Of a stretch of DNA of 64,000 bases, positions 23,701 to 35,244 are shown piece by piece (positions within the stretch are counted from its first letter, which is position 1; every line of letters begins with the position of its first letter). The translations under genes were made by a program, and so were the position numbers. The DNA comes from Ligustrum vulgare. Lineage: Eukaryota > Streptophyta > Magnoliopsida > Lamiales > Oleaceae. The stretch is taken from positions 38,100,129 through 38,164,128 of the forward strand of contig OY743180.1 of assembly GCA_963555705.1 (NCBI GenBank), written 5' to 3'. The notes beneath the pieces are model-generated. The model had not been told where the DNA came from and did not search any database. It was given only the letters and a program-made list of their open reading frames with translations.

Positions 23701-24022
23701 AAGTTCCTAAGCTACTTTTGAAAAGTCTTGTGGGGGAAAATGGGTACTAAATTATTATTTTCTACTACGTGTCACCCGCAAACTGATGGCCAAACGGAGG
23801 TAGTTAATAGGACATTAATCCAACTTTTGCGCACTATAATAAATAAGAATTTAAAAAGTTGGGAGGAATGTTTGCCATTTGTGGAATTTGCTTATAATCG
23901 ATCTGTGCATTCTACTACTTCATGTTCACCTTTTGAAGTTGTTTATGGTTTCAACCCGCTAACTCCTCTTGATTTAACTCCTTTATGCAATGATTCATGC
24001 AAGCGTGGATGGATGAGTGTTT
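20764..24022 (+). pseudogene. pol: Chromovirus pol: zinc knuckle, protease, RT, RNase H, integrase core
   Basis: One frame with two nonsense codons. In order: CCHC knuckle CFRCFGLGHISSQC; protease with DGGS in place of the usual DSG/DTG (about 21070) and HILLGRPW; a linker with a 48-bp repeat; RT with KSGYHQIRM, MPFGLSNAPSTFMRLMN and VVV-stop-FDDILVY; RNase H with [37 protein letters not shown] and VVADALSR; integrase zinc region and core with [18 protein letters not shown] and [15 protein letters not shown]. The first stop (TAA, 22309-22311) replaces the Tyr of the catalytic YFDD. The second (TGA, 23719-23721) probably replaces a Trp in integrase. The frame ends by deletion into the 3' LTR, so the rest of integrase and any chromodomain are missing. 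Confidence 0.93.
21445..21588 (+). repeat. 48-bp in-frame triplication in the protease-RT linker
   Basis: Three consecutive 16-residue units begin RVGTT.SEKGEL, RVGTTNPEKGEL and RVGTTIPEKGEG. They lie between protease and RT, where length is probably unconstrained. Confidence 0.85.
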
Positions 24023-24832
24023 GAGTGCAAAGACCTTGTTTACGTTGCATAACAAAGTGGAAGAAGAGCCAAAGTTATTACAATGCATTTGGATCAAAGA
24101 AGAACAAGAAAATAAGGCAGAAGTAGAATCACTGCCGTAACACCTCTTTCACGGCTGTAAAATCATCTTGGCTAAATTTGTGCAGAAAGGCAGTCACGGC
24201 CGTAAACCATGATCTCACGGCCGTAACATTATCAAGACAAAAATTATGCAGAAGAGGACTCACGGCTGTAAAGGACATCCTCACGGCCGTAAATAAAGTT
24301 TAGTAGTTTTTATATTTTTATTCAGAGAGTCGATTACGGCCGTAAATAAATTTGTCACGGCCGTAACATGTGTTTTGCTTTTTAGTCCGTAAGTCACTTA
24401 CGGCCGTAAACTTAAAAGTTACGGCCGTAAATTAGGCGGCATATTTTTAACCTAGTCTCAGCGTTTAGTTTATTTGCAATTCTAGTTTATTTAGGTTTCT
24501 TTATTTTGTTAGCCTATATATATGGCTTTATTCAGCATTGTAAAAAACAACTATTATTCTTGAGATTAATGATATTGAAGGTGAGATATTCCCTTAATTT
24601 CTTCGTGTTCTCGTCGAACAAATTGAACTTATCAAAGGACTTGACAACCTTTGTAGCGTTCCCCCTTTGTGGTTCTTATCTCCGCATCGTAACGGATTTT
24701 GGGTTTAATATACCCATAGTTCTTGCGTCGTGAGGTCGGGGTTGCATTGTTACCATCTACTATCTTGGATTTTAGAGCTTTCCGGCGTTTAATTCCGCGT
24801 GTTCTTGGTGATCCCCATATCGGATCACATCA
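23992..24832 (+). repeat. 3' LTR of the chromovirus, 5'-truncated
   Basis: Homologous to 18195-19028 of the 5' LTR and ending GGATCACATCA at the TSD. The first 101 bp of the LTR are missing. The sequence at the break, ATGCAA followed after one base by GATTCATGCAAG, is nearly identical in the integrase-side partner and in the intact LTR (ATGCAAGGATTCATGCAAG), which suggests deletion by short homology. The palindrome array is retained (24129-24434). Confidence 0.9.
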
Positions 24833-24837
24833 TGATC

Positions 24838-26150
24838 TCTAAGAAAATGATCGAATTTCAATATGCTTAGTGCGAGAGTGCAAGATGGGATTTTTTGACA
24901 AATTTATAGCACTAGTGTTATCACACATAATAGGAGCATTTTCAAATTTCAAATGATAATCATTAAGAGTTTGTTTCATCCACAAAACTTGAGCACAACA
25001 ACTAGCGGCTGAGATATATTCTGCCTCGGCGGTAGATAGTGCAACGGAATTTTGTTTCTTGCTAAACCACGACACAAGTGCAAAGCCTAGAAAGTGACAA
25101 GTCCCACTTGTGCTTTTTCTATCAGTTGTGCATCCGGCCCAATCGACATCCGAATAATTTATAAGATCAATATGAGTGCCTTTTGGATACCAAAGTCCCA
25201 AAGTTCTAGTGCCACATAAATATCTAAAAATACGTTTTAAGGCACTTAGATGAGATTCTTTAGGGTTGGATTGAAATCTAGCACATAAGCATACACTAAA
25301 CATAATATCGGGTCTACTTGCGGTTAAGTAAAGAAGGGATCCAATCATACGTCGATATTTTGTAATGTCAATGGAAGTGCCTTGCTCATCTTTGTCCAAT
25401 TTGATTGAAGTACTCATGGGAGTATTCATTGGCTTCAAGTTTTCCATCTCAAACTTTTTAAGCATATCCACTATGTACTTGGTTTGACTAATGAATATCC
25501 CTTCACTAGTTTGTTTGATTTGAAGCCCGAGGAAGAATTTTAACTCTCCCATCATGCTCATTTCAAATTCATTGCTCATACATTTTGAAAATTCTTCACA
25601 AAGAGACACATTAGTTGCACCAAAAATAATATCGTCAACATAGATTTGTACAAAAATCATGTCTTCCTTCTTGGTTTTGATAAAAAGTATAGTATCCGCA
25701 TTTTCCATTTGAAAGCCATTTGAAATAAGAAATTTACTCAATCTTTCATACCAAGCTCTAGGAGCTTGTTTTAAACCATATAGAGCCTTTCTTAGTTTAA
25801 AAACATTATCCGGAAATTTATGATTTTTGAAACCGGGAGGTTGTTCAACATAGACTTCTTCTTGAATAAAACCATTTAAAAATGCACTTTTGACATCCAT
25901 TTGATAAAGAGTAAAACCTTTATGACAAGCAAAGGCAAGAAGCATACGAATGGATTCTAGTCTAGTAACCGGTGCAAAAGTTTCTTCAAAGTCAATGCCT
26001 TCTTCTTGATTGTAACCTTGGGCCACTAATCTAGCATTGTTATGCACAATTATACCGTTTTCATCCTTTTTATTTCGAAAAACCCATTTTGTACCAATAA
26101 CGGTTTGATCATTTGGTCTATCAACTAAATCCCAAATTCATCGAACTCGG
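24838..26150 (-). pseudogene. pol: Sirevirus pol: RT and RNase H
   Basis: The main frame is 26047-24839, and homology in the same frame extends back to about 26140 ([19 protein letters not shown]). RT motifs: [46 protein letters not shown] and the catalytic [10 protein letters not shown]. RNase H motifs: [35 protein letters not shown] and [13 protein letters not shown]. The frame ends just before the chromovirus because a small deletion after KHIEIR shifts it; the remaining end is at 17944-18093. Just upstream, near 26125-26150, a deletion and frame change remove the segment that normally joins the integrase linker to RT. Confidence 0.93.
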
Positions 26151-27240
26151 CTTCTTTGAAATTCTTTGGTTCAATTTGAGAAATAAAGGCACAAGTATTT
26201 AAGAATCCTTTAGTAGAGTTTCTAGTACTTATCCCTTTCAAAGGATCACCAATTATGAGCTCTTTTGGTTGAGATGAAGCAAATCTCCATTCGATAGGAA
26301 GTGTTAGATCACTTGAGTTTTTGGAAGATGTTCCTTCTTCTTGTTGAGGAGTTGGTTCTTCCAAGTCTTTTTCTTCATTGTCTTTGGATATTTCATTGCT
26401 TTGATCTTGAAAATTCATTTCCTCAAAAGGAATTTCCAAACCTACATCAACACCTTTCTTTTGATCAAGAGAATTAGTTTCATCAAAAGTAACATGTATG
26501 GATACTTCCACTACTAGAGTTATTTTGTTAAAAATTCTATAAGCTTTGCTAGTGGATGAATAACCAAGAAAAATTCCAACATCGGATTTTGAATCAAATT
26601 TTCCCAAGTTTTCTTTTGTGTTAAGAACAAATCATTTACAACCAAAAACCTTAAAATACCCGATATTGGGGATTCTATTTTTCCAAAGCTCATAAGGACT
26701 TTTAGTTTTCTTTCGACTTACTAAAACTCTATTTATAATATAGCAAGCAGTGTTAACAGCTTCGACCCAAAAATATTTTGGTAAGTTATTTTCATTTAGC
26801 ATGGTCCTAGTCATTTCTTGCAATGTGCGATTCTTCCTTTCTACTACACCATTTTGTTGAGGAGTTCTAGGAGCCGAGAAATTATGTTCATACCCATTTA
26901 TCTTGTAAAATTCATCAAAAGCCACGTTATCAAATTCTCCACCATGGTCACTTCTTATAGTTGTAATAGAATATCCCTTTTCATTTTGAACCTTTTTGCA
27001 AAAATGTTTAAATGCATTTAAAGCTTCATTTTTCAAATTTAAAAATAAAATCCAAGTAAATCTTGAGAAATCATCAACAATGACAAAAGCATAGTATTTA
27101 CCACCTAAGCTTATGGTTTTAGATGGTCCAAAGAGATCCATGTGAAGAAGTTGTAATGGTGGAAGAAAATTGTTTATTTTTGAAAGAACTTTTGGTTTGT
27201 TTTCCAAATTGACAAGCATCACAAATTTTATCCTTTTCAA
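26125..27240 (-). pseudogene. pol: Sirevirus pol: integrase
   Basis: The D,D,E core is visible: HMDLFGP, then SDHGGEFDN, then TPQQNGVVERKNRT. C-terminal signatures are KSPYELWKNRIPNIGYFKVFGCK and FDSKSDVGIFLGYS. An in-frame TGA (26629-26631) follows KVFGCK, where relatives continue. The frame resumes at 26628 with no other change and runs to 26125 through a charged Glu/Ser-rich linker. Confidence 0.93.
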
Positions 27241-27709
27241 ATTTCAAACTTGGTAGGCCTTTGACAAAGCAATTTTTGGATATTTTTGAAATAAGGTCCA
27301 TACTAACATGACCTAATCTTCTATGCCATAACCAAGTGTCGTCTTTAAAACTTGACAAACATTTTAATTCTTTCTCAAATTCAATATTGATGATATAAAC
27401 ATCTTTACTTCGGCTTCCTATGAACAATACCTCTTTCGATGTAGCATCTTTGATAAGACATCTAGAAGAATCAAATTTAATGTGATAACCTTTATCACAT
27501 AATTGACTAATACTTAGCAAATTATGTTTGAGGTTATCTACTAATAAAACATTTTCAATAGAGGGAGAAAGATGGTTACCAATATTTCCAATGCCAATGA
27601 TTTTTCCTTTGGCATTATCTCCAAAAGTGACATGACCTCCATCCTTTCTTTTGAATCTTGATAAGAGTGATTTATCTCCGGTCATGTGCTTTGAGCAGCC
27701 ACTATCCAA
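27119..27709 (-). pseudogene. pol: Sirevirus pol: protease and integrase zinc region
   Basis: Aspartic protease with the active-site motif MDSGCSKHMTG at the start of the frame, followed by HVTFGDNAKGKIIGIG. Then comes the GAG-pre-integrase region LWHRRLGHVSMDLISKI with the downstream CDACQFGKQTKSSF pair of cysteines (HHCC zinc site). A frameshift around 27170-27200 moves the continuation into the integrase frame. Confidence 0.93.
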
Positions 27710-28016
27710 GAACCAATTGCTTTTTACTTTTGTTGATACCTACAAAACATGACTTAATTTTTGAATTCTTGGTACCTACATAATTTTGGGTCCTTGATAG
27801 TTAGTTCCTTGAACCCTCTTATGTCTTTCTTCAAAGTGAAGTTTCTTTTTCACTAAACAATTAAAAGCTACATGCTCACTTCTATTACAAAAGTTACAAG
27901 CAGTTGATGTTTTGACAAAAGTGTTTTGATGAAAGGAATAAGAAGTAGAAGCTTTAACAAAAGTATTTTTGGTAGATTTTTGTTTCAAAAATGGTTTGTA
28001 TCCAATTCCTCCTTTA
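27710..28016 (-). pseudogene. gag: Sirevirus Gag tail with second zinc knuckle
   Basis: The frame at 27988-27776 encodes two imperfect NTFVKAST repeats and a second CCHC-like knuckle, CNFCNRSEHVAFNC, then leads to the protease. It is joined to the main gag by a frame change near 28017-28040. Two small indels explain it better than a programmed shift. A second knuckle after the coiled-coil region is typical of Sireviruses. Confidence 0.8.
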
Positions 28017-29372
28017 TCAAAAACACATTGTTGTAAGCATTAGTTCAAAATTTTTCCTCCCTTGAGTGAATTTGTGAATAATGAGTGTTAAATCTAAAAT
28101 TTTTTCTTTTAGGAGGAGGTTTTCTACTTTCAAAGCATTTTGATCAAGATACTTCTTTTCAATATCCTTTTGTATTTCAAAAATCTTTTCCGCTTCATTT
28201 TTCAACAAAATGTATTGCTTTTTAAGAGTGGATTGTTTAAGAACAAGTTTTTCAAAAACTTCAATCATTTCTTCATATGAGGTAGATAATTCATCATAAG
28301 AGGGAATGTCATTAGTATTTACCTCATCTTCAATGGCCATGAAGCACATGTTTGCAACTTCATCTTGACTTTCACTTTCATCTTGCTCATCAACACTATC
28401 ATCCCAAGTAGCTTGTAGAGCTTTCTTTTTGAGGAATTTTCTCTTATTGGGACATTCGGTTCTTTTGTGACCGGGTTTGTCACAATCATAGCAAATAATC
28501 TTTTTCTCTTCACCTTTGTCTTCTTTCTTTTGAAATCTACGGTTGTTGCGAAATACTTTCCACTTCTTGACTAGGAGAACAAGATCATCGAGTTCCTCAT
28601 CGCTCTTGTTAGAGTTTGAGGCTTCTTCAACATTTGATGACTTTAAGGAAATTTGTCTCCTAGGAGGATCCTTCATTTCTTCCTCTTTTGCTTTTCTATA
28701 CTTTTCTTTTGTCTCGGCATGATTTAGCTCATATGTCATCAATGTTCCATAAAGCTCTTCCAAGGGATATGTGTTGACATCTTGGGTGTTTTCTATCAAC
28801 ATTCTCAATGAGCTCCAATCTTCCGAGAGAGACCTAAGCATTTTGCTAACAATCTCACCATTAGAAAATTTTCGATCAAAGCCCTTAAGACCATTAACAA
28901 TATCGGTAAATCTAGTAATCATGCTAGCAATGGGTTCATCTTGTTTCAAGAAGAAATTTTCAAAATTTTTGTACAAAAGATTTATTTTTGTTTCTTTAAC
29001 TTTATTTGTGTCCATGTGTGTGACTTCTAAAGCATGCCAAATATCGTGTGCAGAATTACATGTGCTAATACGATTAAATTCATTAATACTAAGTGCACAA
29101 TAGAGAAGATTTTTGGCTCTAGCATTTAAAGACAATTTTTTCTTATCATCCTCATCATATTCTTCCTTAGGTTTTGAAATAATTATATCCGGTTTTCCAT
29201 TAACTTTAATAACCATAGTAAGCTCATGATGACTGGATTCAATGACATCCCAAATATTATAATCAATGGATTGAATAAAAATCATCATTCTAGTTTTCCA
29301 ATAATTATAATTAGTACCATCAAACAATGGAGGACGATTAGTAGAATGACCTTCAATATTTTGGTTAGCCAT
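28017..29372 (-). CDS. gag: Sirevirus Gag, long open frame
   Basis: 451 codons from the ATG at 29372, which lies about 40 bases after the PBS. The N-terminus RPPLFDGTNYNYWKTRMMIF is the copia gag signature. The capsid domain spans roughly residues 15-250. The first zinc knuckle, CYDCDKPGHKRTEC (CX2CX4HX4C), is at about residues 294-307. A long charged helical segment (about 350-450) is likely a coiled coil, as in SIRE Gags. The frame ends early, at the shift near 28020, so the normal fusion to the second knuckle and protease is lost. The frame itself is uninterrupted. Confidence 0.9.
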   Translation of the reverse strand: MANQNIEGHSTNRPPLFDGTNYNYWKTRMMIFIQSIDYNIWDVIESSHHELTMVIKVNGKPDIIISKPKEEYDEDDKKKLSLNARAKNLLYCALSINEFNRISTCNSAHDIWHALEVTHMDTNKVKETKINLLYKNFENFFLKQDEPIASMITRFTDIVNGLKGFDRKFSNGEIVSKMLRSLSEDWSSLRMLIENTQDVNTYPLEELYGTLMTYELNHAETKEKYRKAKEEEMKDPPRRQISLKSSNVEEASNSNKSDEELDDLVLLVKKWKVFRNNRRFQKKEDKGEEKKIICYDCDKPGHKRTECPNKRKFLKKKALQATWDDSVDEQDESESQDEVANMCFMAIEDEVNTNDIPSYDELSTSYEEMIEVFEKLVLKQSTLKKQYILLKNEAEKIFEIQKDIEKKYLDQNALKVENLLLKEKILDLTLIIHKFTQGRKNFELMLTTMCF

Positions 29373-29410
29373 AACTCTAGATAGTAAAATCTAAATGAAA
29401 GAGTTCCTAA

Positions 29411-29422
29411 GCTCTGATACCA
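29411..29422 (-). promoter_or_regulatory. Primer binding site of the Sirevirus (tRNA-Met)
   Basis: TGGTATCAGAGC on the minus strand, two bases from the LTR end at 29425. Confidence 0.9.
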
Positions 29423-29424
29423 AT

Positions 29425-30927
29425 TGTTATCCCAAGATAAACTAACCAAGAGGGGGGTGAATTGGTTTATAAAACTTTTTGGATAAATAATCTTAAACTT
29501 AAAAACCAAAGGGTATAAGTATGAGCACTTAGTATTGCAAGTAACTTAACTATCAATGTAGTGTGCTATAAATGTATGAACTTAATTGATAAAGCAAGTA
29601 TAGCACTTAGATATAGTGCTGCACAATATAAATTGATAGAATAGAGTAAGTGCAATGCAAGTAAGTAAAAGGGATAAGAGATTGCAAACGCGATTTAGGG
29701 AGGTTCAATCAACCAACGTGATCTACGTCCTCCATTACCGAGCTCTCTGTCACGAGCAAGGCCAAATCCACTATATTGATAACTTACAACAAGGAGTATC
29801 AAATCCTTAGGTGACTTTACAACAAGGAGCACCTATCCTTTACAATCGAGTTTTCACAAGGATCTCGAAACCGTAAGCGAAGAACAAATAAGAATTTTAC
29901 AATTGAATAAACTCTCTTAACAAATGATATGATCAAGTCAAGTATCTTGAGAGTTTTAGGATAACACTTCAATAGATAGCAAATATTTAAAGCTCAAGTG
30001 TTTATGAAAACTTTGAAAAATGATATGAGATAGTTTTGCTTGAATCAAAGTTTTTCAACCAATGATCTCTCTTTCCAAATAATACTTAGTTAAGTATGAA
30101 GAACGATTTACACTTCAATAAGTGTTTGGAGATGATGAACTCAATCAATGATCAATAATGAAGTAAGAGTATTGAGTTTTCTAAAAAATGGAATTCTTGA
30201 TAAAGATATAAAATAGTTTTGAACAATCAAGAGATTCCTTGCAATAAATGAAATAGAATGTAAAACAAAGTAAGCTCAATGATTTTCTCAATAAATTTCT
30301 CTCTTAAATGCTCTTGTAAGTTAGTAGAAATGAATGCAAGAGAAGTGGCTATTTATAAGTCAAGAAATTGAGCTTCAGGAGGTTTCGTTCGACCATTTCT
30401 ACACTTTCGGTCGACCGAAAGTTCAAAACTAGCCGTTATACAATTTGAGCCGTTAGACTTTCGGTTGAGCAAATATTTTCGGTTAATCAGAGTTTCGGTC
30501 GATCAGATATGTTTCGGTCGACCGAAAATTGAAATTTTGGAATTTTTATTTTTATATTAAAAAGTTTATTCTTCCAAAAACTATTTCATGTTATGATTTG
30601 AAAAATCATTTTTATGCAATTAAGGATTTCTAGAAATAATTTTGAGCTTTATAGACTTGCTAAAAATTGATGAGTCGATACCTTTACAAATGAGTTGAGA
30701 TTTTTCAACATAAATCTTTTACAGCTTTAATCTTCGGTCTTTGACGATCTTGTTGACTTCAAATCTCTTTTATGATTGCTTTGTACTTCAATGGATGACG
30801 ATTTTGATCTCGGAGTATTCAAATGACACATATATGATAAAACTAAAGAATTGAAACCATTAGTAATACAGGAGATCTTGTTTGTTATAATCAAAACAAT
30901 ATATACCTGAATAGTCATAGGTCAACA
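29425..30927 (-). repeat. 5' LTR of the Sirevirus
   Basis: 1503 bp, TGTTATCCC...GGTCAACA on plus. On the minus strand the U3 part has six perfect or decayed copies of the TTTCGGTCGACCGAAA palindrome (30383-30530), directly upstream of a TATA box (CTATTTATA on plus, 30349-30357). Confidence 0.92.
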
Positions 30928-30932
30928 CTTTC

Positions 30933-32880
30933 AAAAATAATGCTTTCAAGGCCTAATTATAGTTTATCCCCTCTACCCAAAGCACTTATCATTTCCATAA
31001 CCCAGTTATCGATAAAATGGCTATAACACATAAGATTGCATAGGACTATTTCATCCTCCAGGACTTCTACATCCTGGTCATCTTTCACCATGTTCGACTC
31101 CAACAGGGATATTAGATCACCATGTCTTTCCTCACAACTCTCGGAGTCAGGGGCGCTCCCGACATCATCAACATCAGCCATAACACATCGTATTATAGAG
31201 GACTATTTCATCCTCTAGGGCTTCTACATCCCTATCATCTTTCACCATGTTCGACTCCAATAGGAATATTAGATCACCATGTTATTCCTCACAACCTTTG
31301 GAGTTGCGAGGTGCTCCCGGCATCATCAACATCGATATCCAAAACAACACATTGATTACCATGGGGGGCTAGAGTTCAAATCTATAATCCTCATGCAAAA
31401 AACATTTCTTTATGCATTACTTTCCTTTATGATTCATCACCCATCAAATGCTATCCCATTTCAAAATATGAACCATGTGTCATTTCATTAAAACATGTTT
31501 CACATTATGCAACAAATAAAGGGTGTGTCGAATATTCACTTTATTAGACAATTAACTCAAATAATCATGTTCAACTCACATTCCACATAAACATATCCAA
31601 TTCATGTATAATAAATCATGTAATTCATATAAACATATACAACTTACTTCATTAATCAAATACTTCAAATATACATATTCAACTTACTTCATATTCAATT
31701 AATTCAAATAAACACATCTCAGTCACTTATTATTCAACTAATCCAAGTAAATACATTCATCATGAATCAACTAATTCAAATAGCATATCCGACTCACTTA
31801 TAATCATATAATTCACATAAATATATTCCAATCACATTATAAATACTCCAATTACTTATAATGAAATCATATGATCACGTAAACATATAAACCTATCATA
31901 CTCACATCAAATCATCAAATACTTCACATAACATATCTACTCAACATCTAATAATACATTCATCATGAATCAGCTAATTCAAATAGCATATTCGACTCAC
32001 TCTTTATTCAGCTAATCCAAGTAAATACATTTATCATGAATCAACTAATTCAAATAACATATCTGACTCACATCATTAATCACATAAACATATCTACTCA
32101 CATCATTAATCACATAAACATATCTACTCATTTATTATCATATACTTCAAATAAACATAATCCACTCACAGTTTATTAGATGAATAGATTCTTGAATGAC
32201 TCCTAGATGGCTTTCTTTGAAATGGAAGTCTTTCAGCCAACTTAGCACGAAGTAGGTGGAGAAATAACTATATAACTTCTATTATATAAATCTTCATAGG
32301 TTGTAAGATATATCAATGGAAAGATAATCGGATCAGAAGTTCAACGAACTTTACAGATTGTAAATCAGAGTTGTAAATCAAAAGTTATGGCTGAATGAAG
32401 TTCGGTTGACACGCTGTCCATTTGGTATCGACACCAAATCAACCAAAGTGTTAGAAAGCCATTTTTTATCATTTTAAGCCTAGATGAACATGGTGTCGAC
32501 ACCAAATGTCTAGGTGTCAACACCAAGCGTATTTTTAGAATCTGAAACTTCAAAATCTTGATTGCTTTGATCCAAAATCATTAGTTTTGATAAGAGACTT
32601 TGATACAACATGATTTCCAATGAAAAGAATGAATTATAACTGATTGAAACATGATTTTGACATGAGATCCTTACCTAGGGTTTTGAAGATGAAGAATGAC
32701 TTTGGTAGCGTTTCTCTCCTTAATTTGCAGTTGTGTGTCATACAAAGCTTGGAAGTGCGGCGTTGGAATCCTAGGCCAACAACTCATGCTTGCTTGTCCA
32801 AGAATTATAGTTTTGGAAGGCCATTTTGGAGCTTGAATTCGAGATAGTAAATGATGTCAAAACCTTGAGTTTGGGATTTA
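30933..32880 (-). repeat. Right arm of an older LTR-like sequence
   Basis: Non-coding. It directly continues 12135 once the Sirevirus is removed. It contains many CATATAAACATA-type strings like those in the gypsy solo LTR. On the minus strand, palindromes of the TTGGTGTCGACACCAA type (32421-32526) lie upstream of TATA-like strings at about 32263-32292. The arrangement suggests a U3 region read on the minus strand. The family and true limits are not established. Confidence 0.4.
31046..31362. repeat. Tandem duplication of about 160 bp
   Basis: Two diverged units both begin GGACTATTTCATCCTC and both contain CATCTTTCACCATGTTCGAC and GACTCCAA. ORFs over them on both strands are repeat artefacts. 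Confidence 0.8.
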
Positions 32881-33458
32881 TGGTAGTAATTTAACCTAGC
32901 TTAGATTAATTTTAATATTTGCTCTTTGATGATTAAATACTTATTTTCATGTGTTTTTACTATTGTTATACTCGCATTTTCATTTCTGTAGCCAATGAAT
33001 ATTGTGTTTAGTGATTTGTACATCGTTTGAGAGAAGATCATTCCATTAAGTTACAGTTAGATGGGTGAGACGTTTACCCTCAATGCAACATTCTATAAAC
33101 ATCATATCACATTTTTTCACTTGTAGGATGAGCGGTGTAAGGAGTAGAGTGAGCATCTTCCATAATCTCCTTTATTAGAATTTCATCCTTTGGCAAACGT
33201 GGCATTCTTTTACAGATAAGTATGTCATTTTTCGATAGATGAAAGTCCTTTATTTTTTACAAAACAATACAAGACTTCATTCTTTGTAAAAATCCATATG
33301 TACTGTAAGTTTCTCTAATCTAATTGTTAATAGTAAGTTAAACTTTCAAAGTTGCAATTCTAGCCATCATTTGATTCCGGGGGGGACTGGGGAAAATCTC
33401 TATTGTCATTTTCTGAAAATCCTTAACTAGCTGTTCTTGATTCATGGAAAATTTCTAT
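32881..33458. other. Unassigned sequence
   Basis: I see no gene, repeat structure or recognisable element end here. Confidence 0.3.
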
Positions 33459-35112
33459 TGTCACTTTACATGCACATTTCATGCCTTTAAATTAGTATTT
33501 TTGGATTATTTTGGGAAAATATCTACTCATTTATACATATTTTGTGTCTGAGTAGGACTACATTCAAGTTTGAGGTAAAAAAGCACAAAAGAAGACCAAA
33601 ATATGCTAAAATTGGAACTTTGGGAATCAAGTTGTCACTTTTCGAAAGTTTTGGACCTACTGTGCAATTTACAGAAGGACCATATTGCAAGTTTTCAAAA
33701 GTTGAAGGACCTCAAGTTCAATTTTAGAAGGATCTATTTAAAATAAATTTGAAAAATTGGAGACTAAATTGACCGACATTAAAAGATGAAGAACTTCATG
33801 CAATTAAAAAGGGACTAAGCTGCAAGGTCAAAAATTGGCTAACCAAGCAAGCGCTTGGTTCGAACAAGGGTGCTAACGCAACGCCGACCACGGAACAAGC
33901 AGAATGTCAAAATGGCTCAAGAATTATTACCGCATGATTGCTTGGAGTAAAGCCGCGCGATCACGCAGTTCTAAATTTCAAAAAAAAATTCTAGGCCGAA
34001 ACGGGTCGACCAGTAGGCCCATAACACTGTTTCTCACAGGTTTGTCAAAATCTTGGGGTTTTTGGGTCAATTTTGGGTAAGTATAAATACCAAAACTTTT
34101 TTTTTAGCTAGGGTTGTGTAAGTCTCATGCCTTTTTTTTTCAAATTTTCTTATATTTTCTCTCTAACTTCCTCTAATTAATGCAATTTTAATGTTAAAGT
34201 TATTGTGTTTTTAATAGGTTTCCTTTATTTTGAGCTTATTGGGGTTATTTAAATTGTTATTATTGTCATTCCTCTAAAAAATCACAAGACATTTATGGCA
34301 CATTTAATGTATAATATTGTGTTGTTGGAGATATTAATGGTTGATGGAAAAACTTGATTCAAAGTGAAGGAATCTTGCAGCTTTCACTTCAAGAACTTGA
34401 CTAAAAGGGGAGTTCTCTTTATTATCTTATTTTTAATCCTTTATTTAGCTTGTTAATGAAATGATTACTTTAGTTGTTAAATATTGTTGTTGTTTTATTA
34501 TGGGCTAATTTTATTTTGTTGGAATGTTTGACTAGTTTAAATTCACTTAATCATTTTATGTTGTTTATGGATTATGATTTATTTATATTTATTTATTTGT
34601 GATTAGAAATGTTGTTTTATGCTTATGTAACTTCCAAATGATTTTTAATATTTTTGTATTGTGATTGAAAGTTACTACACATGTTAGGTTGATTTTAGAA
34701 TTCCCCGTGTAATTTGGTTATTTGATTAACTAATACTAATTTATTTTTGAAAGAAGAAATTAGTATAGTTAAGAAAACTAAATTTACTTTGTCTTATGTT
34801 ATATAACTCATTTTAATTACCAAGTTTATGTTGCCATATTTTACTTAGGTTAATTAGCTTTTATTCTAGTTCTTATATTATTATTTATTTACTTTGGTTA
34901 ACTAGTTTTTATATCATTATTATGTCCTTAATCATGTTATTTAGTTAAGAATTCACGACCAACCAAATCTTTTGTGTTACTTGACTTTTCTTTTAAAATG
35001 AAACCAACAAATTTAGTTACGAATCAATCAATCCTCATGGGTAGGATAACCTCTTATCACTTTATAACTTGAATGCGAACCTTGCACTTGCGATATATGA
35101 TTTTAGCAAACA
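33459..35112 (+). repeat. 5' LTR of the Athila-type element
   Basis: About 1654 bp. A TATA box, TATAAATA, lies at 34082-34089. Upstream at 33840-33863 is an inverted repeat AACCAAGC...GCTTGGTT. The first few bases are shorter than in the 3' LTR, so the exact left edge is uncertain. Confidence 0.8.
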
Positions 35113-35118
35113 AGCTTT

Positions 35119-35132
35119 TGGCATCATTGCCT
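35119..35132 (+). promoter_or_regulatory. Degenerate primer binding site (tRNA-Asp type)
   Basis: TGGCATCATTGCC lies seven bases from the LTR end. It differs at three positions from the TGGCGCCGTTGCC common to Athila elements. Confidence 0.6.
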
Positions 35133-35244
35133 TGGAATTGATTTTATTTGTACTAAATGTATTGATTTTAATTAATTGAATTATCTTCTCATTCTCATCT
35201 CTTTCTTCTTTTTAATTTTCATTTTAGGCATCTTTTCCTTGTAT

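Larger units (their letters stand above)
18094..24832 (+). mobile_element. Ty3/gypsy chromovirus (CRM-like) inserted in the Sirevirus
   Basis: The element is delimited by perfect TSDs TGATC (18089-18093 and 24833-24837). Order: 5' LTR, tRNA-Met PBS, long leader, gag, protease, RT, RNase H, integrase core, truncated 3' LTR. A deletion removed the end of integrase, the polypurine tract and about the first 100 bp of the 3' LTR. The Gag and RT sequences and the pol C-terminus lying inside the LTR resemble the CRM lineage; Reina-like elements are the alternative. LTR divergence is a few percent by eye. Two in-frame stops and one frameshift show it is not autonomous. Confidence 0.9.
12136..30927 (-). 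mobile_element. Sirevirus-type Ty1/copia retrotransposon with nested insertions
   Basis: A near-complete minus-strand element of 18.8 kb flanked by perfect TSDs CTTTC (12131-12135 and 30928-30932). Both LTRs are 1503 bp and differ by a few percent by eye. In transcription order: 5' LTR (30927-29425), PBS, gag, protease, integrase, RT, RNase H, extra ORF, multiple polypurine tracts, 3' LTR (13638-12136). The SIRE-style Gag, the second zinc knuckle, the repeated GGGGGA tracts and the ORF after pol together point to the Sirevirus (SIRE/Maximus) lineage. Nested inside are a gypsy solo LTR (16064-17908) and a chromovirus (18094-24832). Without them and their duplicated sites it is about 10.2 kb. 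Frameshifts and stops make it non-autonomous. Confidence 0.9.

Noticed and set aside
28017..28045. Programmed +1 frameshift between Sirevirus gag and its second knuckle
   Set aside because: Comparison with the expected residues needs two separate small indels around the T-run, so decay is the simpler explanation.
31036..31491. Several overlapping ORFs on both strands
   Set aside because: They follow the tandem duplication and change frame between units; no protein similarity is recognised.
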